A DNA stretch of 38,932 nt from positions 1 through 38,932 of the forward strand of contig JAOKFZ010000017.1 of assembly GCA_028247315.1 (NCBI GenBank), given 5' to 3'. A program made the position numbers and the translations under genes. Positions 25,874-32,844 of the stretch are shown in pieces. Each line of letters opens with the position of its first letter. The stretch's first letter is position 1. Origin of the DNA: Bacteroidia bacterium (lineage in GTDB: Bacteria > Bacteroidota > Bacteroidia > NS11-12g > UBA9320). The notes below the pieces were generated by a model. It was not told the DNA's origin and ran no database searches. It saw nothing but the letters and a program-made list of their open reading frames with translations.

Positions 25874-26194
25874 ATGTGGAATTATGCTCAAAAAGCGGAC
25901 ACAGATTCACTTCTAAAGAATACGACTCCTACTGTTATCTTCAAACACAGCAATAGGTGCAGCATAAGCTCAATGGCACTGCAACGCGTGCTCACTCAAC
26001 GGGAAGACATTGATAGTAAAGCAGAAGTACTGCTTATAGATGTTGTAGCCAACAGGAATGTCTCGCTACAACTAGCAGTTGAACTAGACGTGGAGCATAC
26101 ATCCCCTCAAGTTATCATAGTAAAGAATGGTAAGGTAGTATATACATCATCTCATATGAATATTCGTCCCACCAGTATTCTGTCTCACTTGTAG
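25874..26194 (+). CDS. ytxJ: Monothiol bacilliredoxin BrxC/YtxJ-like protein
   Basis: The 106-residue thioredoxin-fold protein carries the family signature FKHSNRCSISSMAL (about 23-36) with a single active-site cysteine (Cys29), followed by SPQVIIVKNGKVVYTSSH (cis-Pro loop region) and IRPTSI. BrxC/YtxJ proteins remove bacillithiol from S-bacillithiolated proteins in the cytosol, which suggests the host makes bacillithiol. The ATG at 25874 (MWNY) fits the usual length of 105-110 residues; the longer frame from TTG 25799 overlaps the small lipoprotein gene and adds non-homologous sequence. Its end overlaps osmC by ten bases. Confidence 0.88.
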   Translation: MWNYAQKADTDSLLKNTTPTVIFKHSNRCSISSMALQRVLTQREDIDSKAEVLLIDVVANRNVSLQLAVELDVEHTSPQVIIVKNGKVVYTSSHMNIRPTSILSHL

Positions 26195-26586
26195 TTAAAA
26201 ATCACTTCTTGTTTGATTTCGGGATGCAAACTTTGTGCTACAGGACATGTTTTCGCCATTTTTTCTAAAATTTGTTTTTCCTTTTCTGTCCAATTTTCCG
26301 CTACCGTTACATTCACCTTTATCCCCGTTATTCTCCTAGGGTTAGAACTCATTACTTTCAACACACTAGCCTCTACCAACGCAAACTGAATATCGTTGGC
26401 CGCTGCTTTAATACCCATTACGGTAATCATGCAAGAAGCTAATGCTGTAGCAACCAGATCTGTTGGGCTAAAGGCTTGTCCGTTACCTTTATTGTCAATG
26501 GGAGCATCGGTAACTATAGTACTGCTAGATTTTAGGTGAGCACATTCCGTACTCAAGTTTCCTTTGTATCTTATGTTTGACGTCAT
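26185..26586 (-). CDS. OsmC/Ohr family peroxiredoxin-like protein
   Basis: The 133-residue protein has the OsmC layout with both redox cysteines: Cys52 in ATALASCMITVMG and Cys114 in AKTCPVAQSLHP. The PTDLVA motif and Arg6 in IRYKG are also typical. Ohr/OsmC proteins reduce organic hydroperoxides with a thiol donor as dimers. The NKGNGQAFSPTDLVATALASC stretch places it in the OsmC/YhfA branch rather than Ohr proper. The gene is tail-to-tail with ytxJ, another thiol-related gene, and divergent from an outer-membrane-type protein. Confidence 0.92.
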   Translation of the reverse strand: MTSNIRYKGNLSTECAHLKSSSTIVTDAPIDNKGNGQAFSPTDLVATALASCMITVMGIKAAANDIQFALVEASVLKVMSSNPRRITGIKVNVTVAENWTEKEKQILEKMAKTCPVAQSLHPEIKQEVIFNYK

Positions 26587-26624
26587 TGTACTTGCAAAAT
26601 GAGGAAATTTTCTTCAAAATTCAC

Positions 26625-26632
26625 TACTTTTA
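26625..26632 (+). promoter_or_regulatory. -7 box TActTTTA before the unknown outer-membrane protein
   Basis: TACTTTTA (last base A instead of G) ends seven bases before TTG 26640 and marks that codon as the likely start. It lies in the 53-base gap divergent from osmC. Confidence 0.4.
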
Positions 26633-26639
26633 CACTACA

Positions 26640-27359
26640 TTGATTTTTCTCTGCCCATATCCTCATTGTTTCAGCCACTGCATTTTGCTTTGTTTGCTGG
26701 TATGTTCTTTGCCTCGAGGAGTTGTTGCCCAAAATAATGTAAATACAGGCAAGTTTATTTTATCTACAAATGGTTTTGGACTTGGTTATTCTCACCACAT
26801 GAATAGAGGAAGACAATTGATATTTGCAGATGTGCAAACGATAAACCATCCTTTAGAAACCAAAGTGCAAAACGCTAGAATGGTAAATTCTAAGGCCTAT
26901 ACTTTTGCTAAAATTAACTCAGCAGCCAGCCTAAGAATCGGTTATACCACTTACAAATCACTCACTAGCGGCCCAAATAGCAGTTTAATACCTCACATTT
27001 TGATGGGCATCTCTGCCGGGCCAAGTTTAGGTATTATCAAGCCATATTATATACGTTATCAGCATAATAGAGAAGACGGATCGGGTGCAGATATTATTCA
27101 ACAAAACGAAGAAACCATACACAACAGTGACTCCATAAACGGCCCGGTAAGTTGGACTAGAGGCTTTAATAAACTCACTGTTTCTCCAGGTGTGCATGCA
27201 GATGTACATGTAGCAATAAACTGGAATCATTCTTATTATATCAAGAGTTGTAAAATGGGTGTCAGATTAGACTATTTCCCAAACCGCCTTAACATACTTT
27301 ATACTGCTAATAATCAATATTTTACGTCGATTTACATTGGTTTTGAGGTTGGCCGGTAG
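26640..27359 (+). CDS. Predicted outer membrane beta-barrel protein, function unknown
   Basis: The 239-residue product (TTG start 26640) begins with a Cys-rich hydrophobic signal peptide (IFLCPYPH...LLCLLVCSLPRGVVA, cleavage before QNN). The rest consists of alternating strands with repeated glycines and aromatic residues (GFGLGYSHHMNRGR, LIPHILMGISAGPSLGIIKPYYI, PGVHADVHVAINWNHSYY, TSIYIGFEVGR), like small outer-membrane barrels of Bacteroidota. I do not recognise a named family. The open frame extends upstream to 26577, but these codons overlap the osmC start and the -7 box. A promoter and leader for the next gene begin 54 bases downstream. Confidence 0.65.
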   Translation: MIFLCPYPHCFSHCILLCLLVCSLPRGVVAQNNVNTGKFILSTNGFGLGYSHHMNRGRQLIFADVQTINHPLETKVQNARMVNSKAYTFAKINSAASLRIGYTTYKSLTSGPNSSLIPHILMGISAGPSLGIIKPYYIRYQHNREDGSGADIIQQNEETIHNSDSINGPVSWTRGFNKLTVSPGVHADVHVAINWNHSYYIKSCKMGVRLDYFPNRLNILYTANNQYFTSIYIGFEVGR

Positions 27360-27412
27360 TCTTAATAACCGTTTCATTGGTCAACTTAAAGGAGCACTTG
27401 CTGAACAATTGC

Positions 27413-27442
27413 TTGATAGTCTTAAATCAAAAATTAAATTTG
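27413..27442 (+). promoter_or_regulatory. Complete -33/-7 promoter for the large T9SS cargo gene
   Basis: TTG (27413-27415), a 19-base spacer and TAAATTTG (27435-27442) match the Bacteroidota promoter. Transcription should start near 27447, leaving about 32 bases of A-rich leader before ATG 27479. Confidence 0.7.
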
Positions 27443-27478
27443 TGTGTTAAATTTTGTGAACTAACATTAAAAAGAAAT

Positions 27479-30202
27479 ATGAACAAAAAGAAATTACTAT
27501 CCATTGCCATTGCATCCATATTTGCACTTGGCAGTGTATTTTACTACACTGCCACATCAAGCGATATAGCATACTTACCTAGAGTAGTTGCTGAAGAAGG
27601 GGTTGCAGGCTATGCTGAGTATTTGAAATCAATACGAGCCAATGAAGTTACTGGAGAGGTATCCAATGCTGATGTAGTAGCAGTACAAGCAGAAATAAAA
27701 AGTCAACGCAACGTGCAATTTAAGGCAGATTGGCCTTTAACATGGGAATTTAGAGGCCCAGACAACGTAGGTGGAAGAACAAGATGCTTAGTCATTGACA
27801 AAGACAACCCACAAGTACTGTACTCAGGGGGTGTTTCTGGTGCGGTTTTCAAATCAACTAATGGAGGTGGATCGTGGTATCCAATCACACTAGGAGAAGA
27901 CAATTTTGGAATTGTTAGTATGACACAGAACAAATCAGGCCATATCTTATACGGCACTGGAGAAGCTGGACTTACCTCTGCTACTGGCGGAGAAAATGGT
28001 ACTGCTGGTTTTACAGGCATGGGAATCTTTAAATCTACTGATGGAGAGACATTTACGTCCATTTCTAGTTCTTCTGTGTTTGGGAGTATATACGTACTTC
28101 AAGTCGACCCTGTTACTGATTTCATATACGCTGGATCACAAAACGGCCTTCGTGTGAGCAAAGATGCTGGTGAGACTTGGACTCTTGTAAGAGGAGGAAC
28201 TTGTAGAGATATACAATTCAACAAAAATGGTATTGCTCTAGCAAGCATAGGCAATGGAATATGGCGTTCTACAACTCCAGATGACGGTGCATCATATTCT
28301 AATATTACTACAATAGGAAGCAGTATTAGATCTGCTATAGGCTGGTCAGAGTCCGATCCTAACTACGCCTATGTAGTAACTGTAGGTTCAGAACTTTTTG
28401 ACGGCATAACGTACAATGGTGCACTATCCGGACTGTTCCGATCAACAGATGCTGGTGTTAGTTTTACAGAAGAAGTGGATAGAATTAGTCAATTCTTTGC
28501 TCCCTTCACTATTATTGGCTTGCAAGCTCAAGGTGATTACGACATCGCTATTGGTGTTCACCCAAGAGATAAGGATAGAGTTTTTATTGGCGGTATTGAT
28601 TTCTCTGAATGGTCCTTACAAAATGGCCCAAAAATCGTAGGAAATAGATTTAATTCTCCTACCAACCCATTTGGGATTCATTCGGATAAGCACCTAATCA
28701 AATTTGATAACCGTGGTGAAGATCCAATCATGTATATCTGTACAGATGGAGGAGTATCGCGTACTACAAATGCAGATCTAAACAGATACAGAGATATAAG
28801 TACCAATTTGACCACTACCCAGTTTTATGCTGTAGATGCAGATGTAAACGGTAGATTGCTTGGTGGTACTCAAGATAACAACACGATGTTACTGAGAGGT
28901 GAATCTTTCCCACGTCAGATTGCAGAAGATGTAATTGGTGGAGACGGTTTCCAAACAGCTATCAGTAAATATGATGGTAGTTTCATGTTTGGTGAGAGCC
29001 AATATGGTAACTTAAGACGTTCCATAACAGGTGGAGGTTCTTTCGAATCCATCTGGGATAACCGTATAAGAGCATCGCACAATAGTGTAAGTCGACCTAC
29101 TGGATACTTTAATAATGCATTGGCTTTATGGGAAAATCCAGCGGTCATTGGAGCATTGGACTCTCTTCCTAGAACTGCATTAACTGATTCTTCTATAAAC
29201 GCAAAACTATATTTTGCTGCTGATGACGGTGTTTGGGTTTGTAATAATGCTTTAGGAAAACCCCACGATGGCACAAATCCAAAAGACTTTGGAGCAGTTA
29301 GATGGTTTAGAATATCAACTATACGTGGCGTTCACTACATGGAACCAACCAGAGACGGTAAATCACTATTTGTGACAACCACTGGGGGTAGACTTTATCG
29401 AATTGACAGCCTTTTAGAAGCTTCATTTGACACGACCGTTTTAGTGTCTACTGATGCAATAGCATCAAACTTAGTCACTACGCAAATTAATAACAACTTA
29501 AGTTTAGGAAACAGAACAGTGACTTCAGTAGCCATTGATAGAAATAACCCGAATAGAGTTGTACTTACTGCTGGGAATTATAATAATACCAATTTTGTAT
29601 ATGTATCTGAAGACGCTTTGAGTGCAGCTCCAACTTGGAACAGTATTCAAGGAAACCTTCCAAGATTCCCAGTTTATCATGCCATCATTAGTGCTGACGA
29701 CCCAGACATTATAGTTGTAGGTACTGAGTTTGGCGTGTGGGCAACACAGAACGGTAGTGCCGCAACTCCTACATGGGCTGCAGTACTAGACGGTATAGAC
29801 CCAAATATGCCATTCCCGAAAGTACCTGTTTTTGATCTAGCTCAAGTAGTAAGTAAATCCTGGTCTGGACCTAGAATATATGCTGCTACACACGGTATGG
29901 GTATATGGGAGAGTAAATCTTTACTTACAAGTGTAAAAAAGGACAAAGGAGAAGCCCTAGAAACGGTTAACATCACTGCCTATCCGAACCCCGCAAATAG
30001 CTATGTACATATCCGTACTTCTATAAAAGGCAAATACACATTAAGTGTATACGATTTAAAAGGTACAAAATTGTTTAGTCAAAGCGGCAGTAATACTACT
30101 GAAATCAGCCTAAACACCTCAGAATTTGCTAATGGCAACTACTTTATTGAGGTAATCGGACAAAATGAAAAAGCTGTATCTAAAATAATAGTACAACACT
30201 AG
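27479..30202 (+). CDS. Large T9SS type A cargo with BNR/sortilin-like beta-propeller
   Basis: The 907-residue product has a signal peptide (MNKKKLLSIAIASIFALGSVFYY), a propeller region (about 75-800) with Asp-box-like repeats (VFKSTNGGGSWYPI, IFKSTDGETFTSI, RVSKDAGETWTLV, LFRSTDAGVSFTEE) as in VPS10/sortilin and BNR proteins, and a type A sorting domain (about 832-907; ITAYPNPANSYVHI...GNYFIEVIGQNEKAVSKIIVQH). It should be exported by T9SS and attached to the cell surface. No catalytic residues of sialidases were identified, so an adhesin or structural role is possible. ATG 27479 is chosen over the upstream frame start because it directly precedes the signal peptide and follows a full promoter. 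A strong terminator follows. Confidence 0.9.
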   Translation: MNKKKLLSIAIASIFALGSVFYYTATSSDIAYLPRVVAEEGVAGYAEYLKSIRANEVTGEVSNADVVAVQAEIKSQRNVQFKADWPLTWEFRGPDNVGGRTRCLVIDKDNPQVLYSGGVSGAVFKSTNGGGSWYPITLGEDNFGIVSMTQNKSGHILYGTGEAGLTSATGGENGTAGFTGMGIFKSTDGETFTSISSSSVFGSIYVLQVDPVTDFIYAGSQNGLRVSKDAGETWTLVRGGTCRDIQFNKNGIALASIGNGIWRSTTPDDGASYSNITTIGSSIRSAIGWSESDPNYAYVVTVGSELFDGITYNGALSGLFRSTDAGVSFTEEVDRISQFFAPFTIIGLQAQGDYDIAIGVHPRDKDRVFIGGIDFSEWSLQNGPKIVGNRFNSPTNPFGIHSDKHLIKFDNRGEDPIMYICTDGGVSRTTNADLNRYRDISTNLTTTQFYAVDADVNGRLLGGTQDNNTMLLRGESFPRQIAEDVIGGDGFQTAISKYDGSFMFGESQYGNLRRSITGGGSFESIWDNRIRASHNSVSRPTGYFNNALALWENPAVIGALDSLPRTALTDSSINAKLYFAADDGVWVCNNALGKPHDGTNPKDFGAVRWFRISTIRGVHYMEPTRDGKSLFVTTTGGRLYRIDSLLEASFDTTVLVSTDAIASNLVTTQINNNLSLGNRTVTSVAIDRNNPNRVVLTAGNYNNTNFVYVSEDALSAAPTWNSIQGNLPRFPVYHAIISADDPDIIVVGTEFGVWATQNGSAATPTWAAVLDGIDPNMPFPKVPVFDLAQVVSKSWSGPRIYAATHGMGIWESKSLLTSVKKDKGEALETVNITAYPNPANSYVHIRTSIKGKYTLSVYDLKGTKLFSQSGSNTTEISLNTSEFANGNYFIEVIGQNEKAVSKIIVQH

Positions 30203-30225
30203 ACCAATTTAGAACATACTATTCT

Positions 30226-30258
30226 AAGCCTCTTGTCTGGTTGACAAGAGGCTTTTTT
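30226..30258 (+). terminator. Rho-independent terminator after the T9SS cargo gene
   Basis: A perfect twelve-base stem AAGCCTCTTGTC/GACAAGAGGCTT with loop TGGTT is followed by a T run. It ends only a few bases before the ATG of the next gene (30263). Confidence 0.93.
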
Positions 30259-30262
30259 TATA

Positions 30263-30949
30263 ATGAACTCTAATCTAATCAAACAACTCGCTTCCTACTT
30301 ATGGGATATACCCATAGAACGTACATCTTCACCACAAAATAACTACCTCGAAGTAGTATGGAGTAATGGAGTTAAGATGCTGAACACAAAGGAGGCAAAT
30401 TTTTCCTTTGGCAACGACTACAAGGTTTTTGCCACCGCCATGAAACAGATAGAAGAGCCTATTAACCACGCCAGGAATATATTGATATTGGGGTTTGGCT
30501 GCGGGGGCATACACCACCTACTCGAAAAGAAATATAGCTACAAGCAAGCCTTAGTAGGTGTAGAATATGATGCTGACATTATTCGCTTATATAAGCAACA
30601 CTTTGCCCCTAAATACAGCTCCAAGCCGCAGCTTTGTCTCCAGGACGCAGCACTGTTTGTGAAAAAGAACAACAATCCATTTGATATTATTTTCATAGAC
30701 CTTTTTTGCGAACTAGAGAATTCATCGCTACTGGAATCTCCGGACTTTCTTACGCATCTAGAAAAAGCATGCACGGTAAACGGTGTTCTTGTATTTAACA
30801 CTACAACGACCAATACACATGGAGAATATATTGTGTTTAAACTACAAAAGTGGCTTACTAACCACTTTAAAACTGTGTCTAAAACGCCTTTTCAAGAATT
30901 CAATCAGATACTAATTGCACAGAAACCTCTTGAAAAAACTAAAGTTTAA
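30263..30949 (+). CDS. Spermidine synthase-like methyltransferase-fold protein
   Basis: The 228-residue protein has a Rossmann fold of the spermidine synthase type: ILILGFGCGGIHHLL (motif I, ~73-87), VGVEYDADIIRLYKQHF (motif II), LCLQDAALFVKK and FDIIFIDLF (the Asp-containing strand). It lacks the N-terminal beta-strand domain length of classical SpeE (~280-300), so the substrate may differ. It could transfer an aminopropyl group or be a non-polyamine homologue. It starts immediately behind the terminator of the preceding gene; a promoter of its own was not identified. No speD or arginine decarboxylase is adjacent. Confidence 0.72.
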   Translation: MNSNLIKQLASYLWDIPIERTSSPQNNYLEVVWSNGVKMLNTKEANFSFGNDYKVFATAMKQIEEPINHARNILILGFGCGGIHHLLEKKYSYKQALVGVEYDADIIRLYKQHFAPKYSSKPQLCLQDAALFVKKNNNPFDIIFIDLFCELENSSLLESPDFLTHLEKACTVNGVLVFNTTTTNTHGEYIVFKLQKWLTNHFKTVSKTPFQEFNQILIAQKPLEKTKV

Positions 30950-31054
30950 GAAAATTAATGTAAAACGGCAATAGTCTACCGAAACAAATAAGAGTAGCCA
31001 ATTTTCTAGTCTCATTTTTTCTTTGTTTGGCTAAACACACCAATAGATTTTTCT

Positions 31055-31786
31055 TCATTTCTGAATAACAATGCCTGTACTTGTCTGCTCATTTACAATT
31101 TGGTATTCAGAGGCATTTCCAAATTGCTCTATATTACCTCTATTATATAAGTTTAAGTAATATCCTTCTAACGCATTTATTTTGCTATCTAAAGGACTAT
31201 GAGTGTCCAGTAGCACATCATTAGCAAGCAATTCCTTTGCATTCAAATCAGACACCTCTTCTATCGAGCCTTTCAATGCATTTACTCTGCCACGTAATGT
31301 CGTAGATGCAGAATTACGAGATTGAATGTACATTTCATTACCCTTCACCAACAAGTCTATACCTGACAGGGCATTATGAAACACCTCCAACCTGTCTATT
31401 CTTAACGTATCCTTGCATTTTACCACCGCAATAGACTCTACGCCTAGGCGATTCAACTGAGCTAAATACACATCTATTTCAAGTATGTAATCAAAAGAAC
31501 GCAAGAAATTACACGTATTGTTATTCGTCAGTTTAAGCTCGCCATCCTGCACTACAGCACCTATACTTGGAAGTAAATTTTCCGGCCCACGAAATATCAA
31601 TTTACCCGCTTGTAAGGAGTCTTGAATTAACCGTACTTTTATCCTATCCTCTACAAGTAACGCATCGAAATATGCATCTATATTTCTTTCTGTTTCTACC
31701 TCATCACCTAAAGATTTTAGGCACCTATTCTCATCCCCACAGCCAAAGCCCAAGCATATTAGTGATATATATATCCACTTCTTCAT
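31055..31786 (-). CDS. GIN-domain (DUF2807) lipoprotein
   Basis: The 243-residue protein starts with MKKWIYISLICLGFGC (lipobox, Cys16) followed by acidic residues GDEN, and then a head GIN/DUF2807-like beta-helix: residues ~35-235 with FDALLVEDRIKVRLIQDS, GELKLTNNNTC, LNRLGVESIAVVKC, LKGSIEEVSDLNAKELLANDVLLDT. These domains form surface or periplasmic beta-solenoids of unknown function. It overlaps the preceding pagL-like gene by the ATGA tetranucleotide and so is the last gene of the gldAFG operon. Its role in gliding or secretion is not established. Confidence 0.78.
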   Translation of the reverse strand: MKKWIYISLICLGFGCGDENRCLKSLGDEVETERNIDAYFDALLVEDRIKVRLIQDSLQAGKLIFRGPENLLPSIGAVVQDGELKLTNNNTCNFLRSFDYILEIDVYLAQLNRLGVESIAVVKCKDTLRIDRLEVFHNALSGIDLLVKGNEMYIQSRNSASTTLRGRVNALKGSIEEVSDLNAKELLANDVLLDTHSPLDSKINALEGYYLNLYNRGNIEQFGNASEYQIVNEQTSTGIVIQK

Positions 31787-32844
31787 AGGGTATACCCTAA
31801 GCCAATTTCAAAAAAATCGGCAACACCTCTGTGAAACCTCAGTGTACCCTGTGTAGAGAGATGTGGCGTTACTCTATATGCCAAACCCATACGTTGGCTC
31901 AAAGCATTCTTGAGCACAGCAGGTTTATATACATACGCACCCATTTCTGCTATCACATCTACTCTACCAAAAGACCACTGAAACCCACCGGCAATTGCAA
32001 CTTCACTCTTTTGTAAAAAAGAGATAGAATCTAATGGGTACAATGGATCTTCTGAATACTTATATGTTTTATCCAAAGTGTAATCTACACCTATTCGCCA
32101 TGCTTTCACCTCCGACAGATTATACAATGCTCTCAACTGAATACCGAAATTGTAAAAATCTTGTGGTGCAGCAAAATTCCGCTGCTTCTTTCCATAGATG
32201 AATGTTCCTCTATACTCCCAATTAGGCAGTACTTCTAAAGTTTCTTTTATCGGATCATCCTCTCCCACACCCAAACCATACCTAACCGTAACACTCGGAA
32301 TATTATACCCTAAATTAGGGACTTTAAAAGCCGCGTTGGAATAGTGTGTGATACTTATTCCTAGTTCTAAATAGTCCATTTTTGTGAAGTCAAAATGACC
32401 TAACAAACCAAATTGCATGGTACCATTGAGGTTACTACCAATAGCCTGATTTCGCCTATTTCCATAAGGATCAAACTTTTCTGTGAGATAAGCTATACCT
32501 GCTCCCATTCTGAGTCGTACGTCTATTTTTTTTGTACGAAGGACGCCAAATTTCATATGGGCGATACCCCCCAAAGCATGACCCGTAATAGAACTTCCAA
32601 AATTGTAGTACAGAGCCCCAAAACCAATGGTTGGTATTCTATAATGGCTACCCCACTTTGTATTCGTACGATCTAACTCGTAGGATACCTCAACACCCCA
32701 ATTATGAGCAGCTAGATTCTTGATATCAGCCCGATGAGCTAAAAGAAAACCTGGCGTAGTGGTCACGCTTAAGTACTTTCTGTTTTGTGCTTCAGAAGCA
32801 AACAGAAGTAACAGGCACGATATTATCACCACAGCTCTATTCAT
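31783..32844 (-). CDS. Acyloxyacyl hydrolase / PagL-like lipid A 3-O-deacylase
   Basis: The 353-residue product has a signal peptide (1-~19, ending LLFASEA) and an outer-membrane barrel. The PagL active-site block is clear: ISITHYSNAAFKVPNLGYN with His167, Ser169 and the following Asn170 and PNLGYN motif (176-181). PagL removes the 3-O acyl chain of lipid A. A C-terminal extension of about 160 residues (about 195-353) adds further strands and is usual in Bacteroidota members. Its ATG directly abuts the TAG of gldG, with no gap, which strongly suggests co-translation with the gliding/T9SS transporter genes. Confidence 0.83.
   Translation of the reverse strand: MNRAVVIISCLLLLFASEAQNRKYLSVTTTPGFLLAHRADIKNLAAHNWGVEVSYELDRTNTKWGSHYRIPTIGFGALYYNFGSSITGHALGGIAHMKFGVLRTKKIDVRLRMGAGIAYLTEKFDPYGNRRNQAIGSNLNGTMQFGLLGHFDFTKMDYLELGISITHYSNAAFKVPNLGYNIPSVTVRYGLGVGEDDPIKETLEVLPNWEYRGTFIYGKKQRNFAAPQDFYNFGIQLRALYNLSEVKAWRIGVDYTLDKTYKYSEDPLYPLDSISFLQKSEVAIAGGFQWSFGRVDVIAEMGAYVYKPAVLKNALSQRMGLAYRVTPHLSTQGTLRFHRGVADFFEIGLGYTL

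Noticed and set aside
27377-27478. Upstream extension of the large T9SS cargo frame to 27377
   Set aside because: It covers the complete -33/-7 promoter at 27413-27442; the signal peptide starts at ATG 27479.
30950-31054. Terminator between the spermidine-synthase-like gene and the GIN lipoprotein gene
   Set aside because: AT-rich gap with T runs, but no stable stem was found by eye.
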